From: Streptomyces sp. RKAG293
Lineage (GTDB): Bacteria; Actinomycetota; Actinomycetes; Streptomycetales; Streptomycetaceae
Direction: 5' to 3'
Assembly: GCF_023701745.1 (NCBI RefSeq)
Contig: NZ_JAJOZB010000001.1
Location: forward strand, 8,727,001-8,791,000
Length of the DNA stretch: 64,000 bases
Each line of letters opens with the position of its first letter. The first letter of the stretch is position 1. The notes beneath the pieces are model-generated. The model made no database searches, was not told where the DNA came from, and saw nothing but the letters and a program-made list of their open reading frames with translations. The position numbers and the translations under genes were made by a program. This document shows positions 1 through 7,993 of the stretch, in pieces.

Positions 1-1
1 C

Positions 2-280
2 GACCTGCTCCGCGGTCCGCACTGGACGCTCCTGGCCTTCGACGCACCCGACGCCGATCTCCCACCGGCGACCCCGGACCTGCACATCCACCACATCGTC
101 CGCCCGGACGCGCCGTCCGCTCCAGCCGCGCTCATCGACACCGCCGGCCACGCCCACGCCGCATACGACGTCACCACCCCGACCCTCTTCCTGATACGCC
201 CGGACAACTACCTCGGAACCATCACCACCCCCTCCGGAACCCCCAACCTCCCTGCGTACCTGCAGCACGCGGCGGGCTGA
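2..280 (+). CDS. C-terminal part of a PheA/TfdB-type FAD monooxygenase (5' end outside window)
   Basis: An open frame enters from the left edge and ends at TGA 278-280, giving about 92 residues. The reading includes LRGPHWTLLAF and, near the end, LIRPDNYLG. This is the pattern of the thioredoxin-like C-terminal domain that closes PheA/TfdB-type flavin hydroxylases; compare LVRPDGYLA at the end of the complete monooxygenase at 46916-48406. The FAD-binding Rossmann part would lie before the window, so substrate and start cannot be judged. Family call is inference from the tail only. Confidence 0.6.
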   Translation, partial: DLLRGPHWTLLAFDAPDADLPPATPDLHIHHIVRPDAPSAPAALIDTAGHAHAAYDVTTPTLFLIRPDNYLGTITTPSGTPNLPAYLQHAAG

Positions 281-459
281 CCGAGCTGGTGCCGGGAGTA
301 CCGTCGCGGGCGAGCCATTCGGTGCAGTGCATGGCGTCATCATGCCGACGCCGTACGAAGGACCGCAGCCGGCCGCTCACAGCGGCAAGCTGAGCGCCCG
401 TTCCGGCTATTGGAGCGATCGTTGGAACGTTTGTCAGGAAGCGTCGAGGAGGCCGGCGC

Positions 460-1569
460 TCAGTAGCCGTCCGCCGCCAGTCGGCCCGCTTCCTCCCAGG
501 ACATCAACGGCCCAAGGCCCGTGAAGTAGGGCGCCGCCTCGGCCGGCTCGAGCACTGCTTCCAGCGTGAGCTTGCCAGGCACGCGCGGCAGGAAGCGTAC
601 GGCCTGGTAGTGGTGCTGGAGGACCGGCGGGTCCAGGACGAGTCGGCGCGCGCCGCCGATCACGGGAATTCGGTCAGGAGTCGTCGCGCTCCATATCCAA
701 CGGCCTGAAGGCTCGGCGAAGTTGAAGCACTCCACGGCGCTCGGCAGCTCTTCTAGGCGGTCCATGTCGATTGGGGCGGTGGCACTCAGTGCGACAGCCT
801 CGGCACTGGGGGCATCCCCGGGTAGGTGCCCGCCGCCGATGAGGGATCCGGCCAGCAGGGTCTGGAGCTGGTAGTTGTCGGCGATCCCGCTCATCCGCAT
901 ACGGAAGGCCCGTCCGGAAGCGCGGTCCAGAACCAACAGCGGCTCGTCGTCGAGGAGCAGGAGCGCGCGCTGGGCGCACTGCAGATCACCGATGTGCGGT
1001 TCGAGCCTGCGGGTCAGCGACACCAGCGTGTCCCGGTCGGCGGGTCCGTCCGGGGCGTCCAGACCCGCCCGAACCCGGGGATCCGCCAGGACGGCGACTG
1101 CGGCGCTCTCCCATCGGTGCACGGTGAGCCAGCCGAAGTACGGGGCGTGCCACACCTGCGCGTAGTCGGCCCCAAAGGCCTTTTGCTGTTCCGGGGTCGG
1201 CACGCCCGACGGATTCGGAAGCTCCTGCTCCTCACCGTAGTGCTCGCGCCAGAGCTCGGTGAACTCAAGGGCCTGCTCCATACTCGCCCGCAGGGCCGAG
1301 AGGACGGGGCGCGCGCAGGCGACCGCGTCGGCGTTCCACTCGACCAGGGCGCCCACGAACACGCCGTAGACGGCCGCATGCCACTGTGGCATCTCGCCCA
1401 GCTGCCCCGCGAGGTGCGGCCCCAGCTCCCGGGATTGCTCCGCCAGAGTGTCCCGGGGGAGCGCAGCGAGGGTCTGGTACGCCGCCTCCAGCTGGGAGAC
1501 GCTCCGCTCCGCAATCGCGGCGTCGAAGGACTCCACGGCGGAGCGGACGGCTGTGTCGGATGTGATCAT
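460..1569 (-). CDS. Hypothetical protein, 369 aa
   Basis: A long minus-strand frame with streptomycete codon bias and a clean ATG start (MITSDTAVRS). It has no signal peptide or membrane segment and looks cytoplasmic and acidic. The N-terminal third is alpha-helical in character (AAIAERSVSQLEAAYQTL) and the C-terminal half is mixed. I recognise no catalytic motif or family. It is tail-to-tail with the monooxygenase fragment and shares no operon with the SDR that follows on the same strand after about 130 bp. Function unknown; that it is a real gene is likely from length and codon use. Confidence 0.7.
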   Translation of the reverse strand: MITSDTAVRSAVESFDAAIAERSVSQLEAAYQTLAALPRDTLAEQSRELGPHLAGQLGEMPQWHAAVYGVFVGALVEWNADAVACARPVLSALRASMEQALEFTELWREHYGEEQELPNPSGVPTPEQQKAFGADYAQVWHAPYFGWLTVHRWESAAVAVLADPRVRAGLDAPDGPADRDTLVSLTRRLEPHIGDLQCAQRALLLLDDEPLLVLDRASGRAFRMRMSGIADNYQLQTLLAGSLIGGGHLPGDAPSAEAVALSATAPIDMDRLEELPSAVECFNFAEPSGRWIWSATTPDRIPVIGGARRLVLDPPVLQHHYQAVRFLPRVPGKLTLEAVLEPAEAAPYFTGLGPLMSWEEAGRLAADGY

Positions 1570-1698
1570 CGCCGCAGTCTAGAAGCCGGCTAGACGGAAG
1601 CGATGGCCAGGTCAGGCCCGCGGATAACCGAAGCGCGCAGGAGCGTCCATCGGATCCTGCCCGACCTGAGCCGTCCGGCACGATCCGCGTCAGACGTG

Positions 1699-2430
1699 CT
1701 AGCTCTGGGCGGTGGGGCGAACGACGATGTCACCCACGTCGACACCGTCCGGCTGCTCGATGGCGAAGGCGATGGCTCGGGACACCGCCTCCGGCGGGAG
1801 GGCGATCTCCATCAACTTGTCGATCTGGACCTTCGCAGCCGGGTCCATGCGGTCGGAGAAGTCCGTGCGGACGGCGCCGGGGGAGACGACGGTCACGCGC
1901 AGGCTGTCGCCGGCCTCCTGGCGCAGGCCCTCGGAGATGGTGCGCACGGCGTTCTTCGTGCCGGCGTACACCGACTGGAGCGGCACGACACGGAGTCCGG
2001 AGGTGGACACGGTATTGACGAAGTGTCCGAAGCCCTGCTCCCGGAAGACGGGAAGGGCTGCGGCGATCCCGTACAGGACGCCCTTGAGGTTGACGTCGAT
2101 CATCTCGACCCAGTCCTCGACGCGGAGGTCGTCGAGGGGGGAGATCAGACCGACTCCGGCGTTGCTGATGAGGACGTCGAGCTGGCCGTACCGTTCGCGG
2201 GCCAGCTTGACGAGGCCGTCGAGGTCCTCGCGTCGCGTCACATCCGTGCGGGTCCAGGCGGCTTCGCCGCCGGCCGCCGCGATGCGGGCGGCCAGAGCCT
2301 CGAGGCGCTCCGGACGGCGTGCACCGAGGACGACTTTCGCACCGCGCTCGGCGAGCAGGAGCGCGGTCGCTTCACCGATGCCGCTGCTGGCGCCGGTGAT
2401 CGCCACGACTTTGCCTTCGATTCCCGACAT
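1699..2430 (-). CDS. SDR family oxidoreductase, 243 aa
   Basis: Classical short-chain dehydrogenase/reductase. TGASSGIG at residues 12-19 is the cofactor-binding glycine motif, SNAGVG near 89-94 is the NAG motif, and the catalytic Ser142/Tyr155/Lys159 set includes YAGTK. Length is normal for the classical family; substrate unknown. The frame stays open upstream, but the ATG at 2430 is chosen because AAGGA lies just before it and the SDR fold begins there. It is divergent from a TetR gene at 2568, and the two share an intergenic region holding two operator-like palindromes, so the SDR is probably the regulated target. Confidence 0.88.
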   Translation of the reverse strand: MSGIEGKVVAITGASSGIGEATALLLAERGAKVVLGARRPERLEALAARIAAAGGEAAWTRTDVTRREDLDGLVKLARERYGQLDVLISNAGVGLISPLDDLRVEDWVEMIDVNLKGVLYGIAAALPVFREQGFGHFVNTVSTSGLRVVPLQSVYAGTKNAVRTISEGLRQEAGDSLRVTVVSPGAVRTDFSDRMDPAAKVQIDKLMEIALPPEAVSRAIAFAIEQPDGVDVGDIVVRPTAQS

Positions 2431-2488
2431 GATCGGACAGTCCTTCCAGGAGGAGAGCGAGGGCAGGCCGTACTCATGCCCTACAGTG

Positions 2489-2508
2489 AAGTGGAGGCGC
2501 CGCCACTT
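2489..2508. promoter_or_regulatory. TetR operator-like palindrome, copy 1
   Basis: A 20-bp imperfect palindrome, AAGTGGAGGCGCCGCCACTT, with one mismatched pair. Its reverse complement differs from copy 2 at one base. It lies 59 bp upstream of the SDR start and faces the divergent TetR gene. Likely operator by position and symmetry; binding is inferred. Confidence 0.65.
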
Positions 2509-2518
2509 AAGCCACACT

Positions 2519-2538
2519 AAGTGGCGGTGCCTCCACTT
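2519..2538. promoter_or_regulatory. TetR operator-like palindrome, copy 2
   Basis: A second 20-bp site, AAGTGGCGGTGCCTCCACTT, in opposite orientation to copy 1 and with its centre 30 bp away, about three helical turns. It ends 29 bp before the TetR start at 2568. Both sites together would allow the regulator to repress itself and the SDR. Confidence 0.65.
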
Positions 2539-2567
2539 AGCAAATGGCGATGAGGGGAGAGCGGCCG

Positions 2568-3158
2568 ATGGCCCGAGATGCAGGACGCCCGCTGAGGGCT
2601 GACGCACAGCGCAACCGGGACAAGATCCTGGCCGCCGCGGTGCGCGTCTTCACCGAGGAGGGACTCGACGCGCACTTCGAGCGCATCGCCAAGGAAGCGG
2701 GTGTGGGAACCGGCACCCTCTACCGCAACTTCCCGACCCGGGAGGCCCTGATCGAGGCGGCGTACCGCAACGAAGTGGCCCGGCTGTGCGACGCCGTCCC
2801 CGGCCTTCTCGCGGCGATGTCGCCGCCCGAGGCCCTGCGTGCGTGGACTCGCCGCTTCATCGACTACGCGACTGCCAAGTTCGGCATGGCGGACGCCCTG
2901 CGAGCCGTCGTCGCCTCGGGAACCAATCCCTACGCCGACAGTCACGAGATGATTCAAGCCGCCCTGACCTCCCTCATGGACGCCGGCACCGCTGCCGGAA
3001 CGATCCGGTCCGACATCAGCCCGACCGACATGTTCGCCGCCCTTGCCGGGATCGCCCTCACCTCGGCCAAGCCCGAGCAGCGAGAGCAGGCCGAACGCCT
3101 CCTCGACCTCACCCTGGACGGACTGAAACCCGTGCACTCGACGTCCCGCGAGAGCTGA
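2568..3158 (+). CDS. TetR family transcriptional regulator, 196 aa
   Basis: N-terminal TetR helix-turn-helix at about residues 15-55 (ADAQRNRDKILAAAVRVF, then GVGTGTLYRNFPTREAL), followed by a helical ligand-binding domain of usual size. Two earlier ATGs exist (2544, 2553), but the one at 2568 has GAGGGGAGAG six bases upstream and gives the normal MARDAGR-type start. Divergent from the SDR at 1699-2430. The twin palindromes between them suggest local autoregulation with a small ligand related to the SDR substrate (inference). Confidence 0.88.
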   Translation: MARDAGRPLRADAQRNRDKILAAAVRVFTEEGLDAHFERIAKEAGVGTGTLYRNFPTREALIEAAYRNEVARLCDAVPGLLAAMSPPEALRAWTRRFIDYATAKFGMADALRAVVASGTNPYADSHEMIQAALTSLMDAGTAAGTIRSDISPTDMFAALAGIALTSAKPEQREQAERLLDLTLDGLKPVHSTSRES

Positions 3159-3324
3159 CGGAGGAGCCGGGCAGCGTCGCCGAGGCGGGTGCTCGTCGGC
3201 CTGTTACCGCAGTACGCGTGCGGTGTCCTCGTCGTGCCCGGGGGTCGCAGGGGCACGCCGTCGTGTGAGCGCATTTGCACAGGGTTGCTGGACGCGCCGC
3301 GCCGGGCGCCGCTCCGATGCGCCG

Positions 3325-3357
3325 CCACAACCTTAAGGAAAGTTAAGGAAGTTGTGG
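3325..3357. promoter_or_regulatory. Direct repeat nested in an inverted repeat upstream of a secreted-protein gene
   Basis: CCACAAC (3325-3331) and GTTGTGG (3351-3357) form perfect 7-bp arms. Between them TTAAGGAA occurs twice with a 10-bp period (3333-3340, 3343-3350). A 10-bp direct repeat is the usual form of an OmpR-type response-regulator box, and the flanking arms add dyad symmetry. It lies 75-107 bp before the GTG at 3432, a position suited to activation. No regulator can be named. Confidence 0.4.
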
Positions 3358-3431
3358 TGAGTCGGCTGAGAAGAACCGGAACCGCCCCTCGTACTTAGCG
3401 ACACACGGAACCGACCCCACAGGAGTCCCAC

Positions 3432-4106
3432 GTGTCACGCAAGAAGACGCTCACCACGAAGAAGAAGATCGCTCTGCTCGTCGGAACCGCCGTAGCGATC
3501 GGCGGTACGGCAGTGGTGATGACCGGCACCAGCCAGGCATCAGGTGTCTGCGACGGGCTGACCACCGCTCTGCAGAACAACGAGCAGTTCATCGCAGGCC
3601 AGCGCGCCGAGCCCGACGCCCAGTCCGAGGCACGTATCGCCAACCGGCAGGCCGTCATCGAGCAGATCAAGCGAATGCAGGCCGCCTCCGGATGCCAGGT
3701 CGCAGGCGGGGGGGACGTGGCCGCGCCGCCTGCCCAGGTCCAGCCGCCGGCCGATGTTCAGCCGCCGGCCGAGGCGCAGCCCCCGGCCGCGGATGCGCCG
3801 CCCGCCGAGGAACAGCCTTCCGGCGCCGACCAGGTCGGTGGCGACCGGGCCAACGTGGGTGACGTCGTCTGCGCCGGCTCGACGGTGACCCTTTCCGGCG
3901 AGGGCGGCGCCCCCGCCGCATCCAGCAATCAGTTCCCGATCGGCACCACGCTCAAGGTGACCAACCTCGACAACCAGAAGTCGACGACCGTGAAGGTCGC
4001 CTCCACGTCGGGCAGTTGTGCCCTCCTGAACAACGCGGCCTTCGAGCAGGTCCGCGAGCCGGGCAAGTTCCTCATCCGCAAGGCCCGCATCGAGCGCATC
4101 GGCTGA
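3432..4106 (+). CDS. Secreted protein with Pro/Ala-rich linker, 224 aa
   Basis: Starts at GTG 3432 with AGGAG at 3421. It opens with a basic stretch (RKKTLTTKKK) and a hydrophobic signal sequence to about residue 37 (ALLVGTAVAIGGTAVVM). A helical section with a Cys pair is followed by a PPAxxQPPA-type linker (residues about 100-135). The C-terminal domain of about 80 residues has two cysteines and the pattern GTTLKVTNLDNQKSTTVKV, resembling a double-psi beta-barrel (RlpA/expansin-like) domain. The fold call is tentative. Probably exported and acting at the cell surface. Confidence 0.7.
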   Translation: MSRKKTLTTKKKIALLVGTAVAIGGTAVVMTGTSQASGVCDGLTTALQNNEQFIAGQRAEPDAQSEARIANRQAVIEQIKRMQAASGCQVAGGGDVAAPPAQVQPPADVQPPAEAQPPAADAPPAEEQPSGADQVGGDRANVGDVVCAGSTVTLSGEGGAPAASSNQFPIGTTLKVTNLDNQKSTTVKVASTSGSCALLNNAAFEQVREPGKFLIRKARIERIG

Positions 4107-4284
4107 CCTGACGGGCTGCACGTCAGTCATGGTTGCGCATCTGGCGGGCAGGCTCCAACCGCTGGAGGTCCGTGTGGGCAAGGGGTCGATTCACGGGTGT
4201 GAGTTTGCCCGGTGAGGCGACTGCGGTCACACGGAGCTCTAGAGTGCAGGGATCGCCGATTTTATGCAGGAAAGGGGTATTTCG

Positions 4285-5160
4285 ATGAGCATCGTGGTCA
4301 CCACACCGACCGGACACGTGGGATCGCGCGTGGTCCGGTTACTACTCCAGGCGGGCGTTCGTCCGCGCGTTCTGGTCCGTGACCCTGCCCGCCTGGATGA
4401 GGAGACCCGCGCGCGGGTCGACGTGCGCCAGGGTGATCTGACGGACGCCGGGTTCGTCCGTGAGGCGGTGGCGGGGGCGCGTTCCGTGTTGTGGGTGGAC
4501 CCCACTCCGCCTGCGGTGGAGGATCCGATCGAGGCTTCGCTGCGGACCGCGGCGCCGTTGGTGGAGGCCGCCCGAGTGGGTGATGTGGGGCGGGTGGTGC
4601 TGTTGAGCAGTATCGGGGCGGAGAAGCGGCACGGGGTCGGCCACATCGATGCCCTGGCCGGGATCGAGGAACAACTCGATACCACCGGAGCGGATGTGCT
4701 GCATCTGCGGTGCGCGTACTTCTTCACCAACCTGCTGCTCGATCTCGAAGGGCTCTCGAAGGGAGTTCTGACCACGACCTTCGATCCCGACCACCCGATG
4801 CCGTGGGTCGATCCGCGCGACATCGGCGACGTGATCGCGGCCCGGCTGCTCGCCGACACCTGGCAGGGCCGGGTGGTGCAGGCCGTCCACGGGCCGGAGG
4901 ATCTCAGCTTCCACCAGGTGGCACAGATCCTCACCGAGGCGCTCGGGCAGCCGGTCCACGTCAACGCCGTCACCGACGACGCGGCGCGGGACGCGATGCG
5001 CGCGGCAGGACTGCCCCCGTCGGCGGTGGAGAGCATCGTGGGGATGGCCTCCGGATCGCGCGATCTGGTACCTGAGCAGCCCCGTGACGTGCTCACCACG
5101 ACCCCCACCCAGCTCAGCGGTTGGGCTCATTCCCAGCTGCGTCCGCTGCTGGAAGGGTGA
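4285..5160 (+). CDS. NmrA-like NAD(P)-binding protein, 291 aa
   Basis: Atypical SDR of the NmrA/NAD(P)H-binding group: an N-terminal glycine motif TGHVGSRVV directly after the first strand (VVTTP), then VLLSSIGAEK and a C-terminal region with no YxxxK dyad. Such proteins act as redox sensors or as reductases on small carbonyls; which applies is not visible. ATG 4285 is preferred over 4264 because AGGAAAGGGG sits seven bases before it. It is followed 80 bp later by the Nudix gene on the same strand, possibly cotranscribed. Confidence 0.82.
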   Translation: MSIVVTTPTGHVGSRVVRLLLQAGVRPRVLVRDPARLDEETRARVDVRQGDLTDAGFVREAVAGARSVLWVDPTPPAVEDPIEASLRTAAPLVEAARVGDVGRVVLLSSIGAEKRHGVGHIDALAGIEEQLDTTGADVLHLRCAYFFTNLLLDLEGLSKGVLTTTFDPDHPMPWVDPRDIGDVIAARLLADTWQGRVVQAVHGPEDLSFHQVAQILTEALGQPVHVNAVTDDAARDAMRAAGLPPSAVESIVGMASGSRDLVPEQPRDVLTTTPTQLSGWAHSQLRPLLEG

Positions 5161-5240
5161 AGAACGCCAACACGGTCGAGCAGGACGGTGGAACGATGCG
5201 CGAAGCAGGACTGCCTGGCAGGAGGTGAAGGAGGTGAGAA

Positions 5241-5810
5241 GTGAGCGCGGGCGAGCGGCACACCGAGCCACTCGACGTCCATCTGATCCTGCGCCGTGAC
5301 AGGGAATGCGGGCCGGAGGTGCTGCTGTCCCGCAGGGCCGGCACGGTGTACGCGGCCGGACTGTGGCACCTCCCGTCAGGCCACCTGGACGGCCCGCACG
5401 AGGACGTCGTCACCGCGCTGCTCCGCGAGTCGGAGGAAGAGACCGGTGTGCTCATCGACGCTGTCGACGTCCGAGCCGCTGTCACCGTGCACCACCGCAG
5501 CCCCGGCGGGAGCGCCCGTATCGGCGTCTTCTTCGAAGTCCGGCGTTGGCAAGGAACACCCCAGGTCAGGGAACCTGCCGTCTGTGATGCGATGGGCTGG
5601 TATCCGCTCGATGCCCTGCCGGCGCCGATGGTGGCCTACTGCCGGGCCGGCCTCGACGCCTATCGGATGGGCGGCGGACTCGCCGTCCACTTCCAGCAGC
5701 CAGGCGACCCGATCGCATACGACGCGGCGGCCGACCGGCTGCACTTGATCCCCCGGGTCAGTCGGACGACTTCCGGTGCTCGACCATCGTGCAAGGACCG
5801 GGGGTCATGA
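5241..5810 (+). CDS. Nudix hydrolase, 189 aa
   Basis: Nudix box readable at about residues 46-70: GHLDGPHED, then LLRESEEETGV, so the catalytic REsxEE core is intact. The spacing between the first Gly and the following Glu is one residue longer than the GX5E consensus. GTG 5241 follows AGGTGAAGGAGGTGA. Family members hydrolyse nucleoside diphosphates linked to another group; the substrate here is unknown. The last 17 or so codons overlap the 3' end of a DUF1918-like frame on the other strand, so the natural C-terminus may once have been shorter. Confidence 0.85.
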   Translation: MSAGERHTEPLDVHLILRRDRECGPEVLLSRRAGTVYAAGLWHLPSGHLDGPHEDVVTALLRESEEETGVLIDAVDVRAAVTVHHRSPGGSARIGVFFEVRRWQGTPQVREPAVCDAMGWYPLDALPAPMVAYCRAGLDAYRMGGGLAVHFQQPGDPIAYDAAADRLHLIPRVSRTTSGARPSCKDRGS

Positions 5811-5922
5811 TGGTTTCGTGGCCGTCTTCGGCCCTCACCCGGTAAGGCGGCGTTCCATCCGGGCCGAGGACCTCGACGATTTCGACCACCCGGTCGTGCT
5901 TGCTACGACGCGCCCGTTGCAC
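5758..5922 (-). pseudogene. DUF1918-like remnant, about 54 aa
   Basis: The minus-strand frame reads VVEIVEVLGPDGTPPYRVR, then EDGHETIMTPGPC and TMVEH, which is the core and end of DUF1918 proteins. The usual N-terminal VGD-type beginning is absent, and the only candidate start is a GTG at 5922 without an obvious ribosome site. It overlaps the 3' end of the Nudix gene tail-to-tail by 53 bp. Either a 5'-truncated remnant or a short functional variant; I favour a remnant. Confidence 0.5.
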
Positions 5923-6014
5923 GGCTTTGTGCGCGGGAGGGCTCGCCTGCGGAGAGCTTCGAAACCCTGCCCTCCGAGCCGCCGGGACCCGGTCCGCGTG
6001 TCCCGGAGGCGCGT

Positions 6015-6869
6015 TCACACGTCGCGGTGTCCCACCACGGTCACCGCGAGGACGACCGCGATCAGTGGCCAGAGCGCGTACACGATCCAGGAACCGGGGA
6101 CCGTGGCGGTGTACGCGAGGGAGTGCGGATCCGGGGGCCAGTTCTGGACCAGGCGCTTCCAGGCGGTGACCGGCATCGCGTGGCTGACGGCGGCGGACCA
6201 GTGCGCGCTCTGCGAGAAGATCGGAGGCAGCATCAGGAGCGTGAAGACGCTGGTGACCATGGTGGCGGCGCTGTGCCGGATCAGGGCGCCGAAGCCGAGG
6301 CCGGTCAGTGCGCAGACCGGGGCCAGCAGCGCGGACGCGGCCAGCGCCCGGAACACTCCGGGGTGGGTGAGCGGGACCCCGGCGTGGTTCGCGTTCAGGA
6401 CGGCTTGGGAGACCAGGAAACAACCGACGGAGATGACCGTACCCACCGCGCTCCAGAGCGCGGCGGTGACGACCGCCTTGGCCAGCACCACCGTGCCGCG
6501 GGCGGGTACGGCCATGGTGGTGGTGCGGATGAGGCCGCTGCTGTATTCGCTCACGACGGCGAGAGCACCGATGCTTCCCGCGACAAGCATCAGCGTCATG
6601 TAGCCGGCCGGCGGAAAGGCGTCGAACACCATGAACCCCTGGCCGGTCCTGGCCGCCGGGCTCATTTTCGCCAGGTTGTCGTTCTCCGCCAGGGCGGCGA
6701 CGGCGGCGGATCCGATGACGAACAGGGTGGTGAGGGCGAGCGTCCACGGGGTCGAGCGCAGCGACCGTATCTTGATCCACTCGGAGGCGAGCAGGTCGCG
6801 GAAGTGGGCGGGCGGCTCGGCTCGGGGTGCGGCCGACGTGGTCGGGGGGACGGTGGTCAGTGTGGTCAT
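6015..6869 (-). CDS. ABC-2 type transporter permease, 284 aa
   Basis: Hydrophobic protein with about six membrane segments after a cytoplasmic N-terminus (FRDLLASEWIKIRSLRSTPW is the usual ABC-2 entry). The segment VVSEYSSGLIRTTT is characteristic of these permeases. The ATG at 6869 overlaps the ATPase stop as ATGA, giving translational coupling. Together with 6866-7822 it should form a heterodimeric or homodimeric exporter in the plasma membrane. Divergent from a histidine kinase/response regulator pair, a layout typical of drug- or lipid-responsive exporters. Confidence 0.9.
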   Translation of the reverse strand: MTTLTTVPPTTSAAPRAEPPAHFRDLLASEWIKIRSLRSTPWTLALTTLFVIGSAAVAALAENDNLAKMSPAARTGQGFMVFDAFPPAGYMTLMLVAGSIGALAVVSEYSSGLIRTTTMAVPARGTVVLAKAVVTAALWSAVGTVISVGCFLVSQAVLNANHAGVPLTHPGVFRALAASALLAPVCALTGLGFGALIRHSAATMVTSVFTLLMLPPIFSQSAHWSAAVSHAMPVTAWKRLVQNWPPDPHSLAYTATVPGSWIVYALWPLIAVVLAVTVVGHRDV

Positions 6870-7822
6870 CGGGGCTGTCCTGCCAGGTATTCGACGCTGT
6901 CGGCGGTGAGTTCCATGAAGGCCTCCTCCAGGGAGGCGGTCCGGCTGGTCAGTTCGTTCAGCGGAATCCGGTTTTCGAAGGCGAGCGCGCCGATCCGGTC
7001 CGCCGGAAGCCCGGTCACGGCGAGCTTGTCGGCGCCCGGCGCGCCCGCCACCTCGACCGATGCGCCCGCAGCGGTCAGTACCGCCGCCAGCTCGGCGGTG
7101 TGCGGGGTGCTCACCACGACGCTGAGGCGGGTGCTGCGGGCCGCGAAGTCCCGTACCGACTCGGCGGCGATGAGCCGGCCCCGGCCGATGACGACGAGCT
7201 GGTCGGCGGTGTTCTCCATCTCCGACATCAGGTGGCTGGAGAGGAAGACCGTGCGCCCTTCGGCGGCCAGGTGCCGGAAGAGGCGGCGCATCCAGAGCAC
7301 ACCCTCCGGGTCCATGCCGTTGACCGGCTCGTCGAACATCAGAACGGGCGGGTCGCCGAGAAGCGCCGTGGCGACGCCCAGCCGCTGCTTCATCCCGAGG
7401 GAGAACCCGCCGATGCGGCGGGTCGCCGCATCGGCCAGCCCCACCTCCTGCAGTACGTCGTCCACCCGGCGCAGCGGGATGCCGTTGCTGCGGGCGATGG
7501 CGGACAGATGGGCCACCGCGCTGCGTCCGCCGTGGACCTGGCCGGCGTCGAGGAGGGCGCCGACGTGCCGCAGTCCGCGCGGGTGGCTGCGGAAGGGGAC
7601 GCCGCTGACGGTGGCGGTGCCGCTGGTCGGCGCGTCCAGGCCGAGGATGATCCGCAGGGTGCTGCTCTTGCCGGCTCCGTTGGGGCCGAGAAACCCGGTC
7701 ACCTGACCCGGCCGCACGGTGAAGGACAGTTGGTCGACGGCGGTCGTGCCGCCGTAGCGCTTGGTGAGTTCGTTGACTTCGATCACAGGAGCAACCCTGC
7801 CGGGACGTTCGCGTCCGGTCAT
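6866..7822 (-). CDS. ABC transporter ATP-binding protein, 318 aa
   Basis: Walker A GPNGAGKS at residues 46-53, signature FSLGMKQRL, Walker B VLMFDEP, and an H-loop in LSSHLMSEME. A DUF4162-like C-terminal region follows, as in DrrA/CcmA-type exporter ATPases. ATG 7822 is the longest start; GTG 7786 (VIEVNELTKRY) would also give a full domain. It energises the overlapping permease. Substrate not deducible; drug or lipid export is the usual role of this family. Confidence 0.92.
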   Translation of the reverse strand: MTGRERPGRVAPVIEVNELTKRYGGTTAVDQLSFTVRPGQVTGFLGPNGAGKSSTLRIILGLDAPTSGTATVSGVPFRSHPRGLRHVGALLDAGQVHGGRSAVAHLSAIARSNGIPLRRVDDVLQEVGLADAATRRIGGFSLGMKQRLGVATALLGDPPVLMFDEPVNGMDPEGVLWMRRLFRHLAAEGRTVFLSSHLMSEMENTADQLVVIGRGRLIAAESVRDFAARSTRLSVVVSTPHTAELAAVLTAAGASVEVAGAPGADKLAVTGLPADRIGALAFENRIPLNELTSRTASLEEAFMELTADSVEYLAGQPR

Positions 7823-7993
7823 GCGGCCATGGACGGCAATCGTGCGGTCGGTTCAACCCGTGGACGTACGTCCTTGGGCCAATGTCGCGCGGGCACCGAC
7901 AGGTTAATCTCGCGGCATGGACGCCACACTGACCATCCTGTTGTCCGCGTGCCTCGCGCATCGCGGTCTCCCTGTGGAAAGAGCACACCGCCG

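Noticed and set aside
6015-7988. A single 657-codon frame that would fuse an Arg-rich region to the ABC permease
   Set aside because: The first 370 codons are antiparallel or out-of-frame reading of the ATPase gene. The permease start at 6869 overlaps the ATPase stop as ATGA, and the membrane protein begins there.
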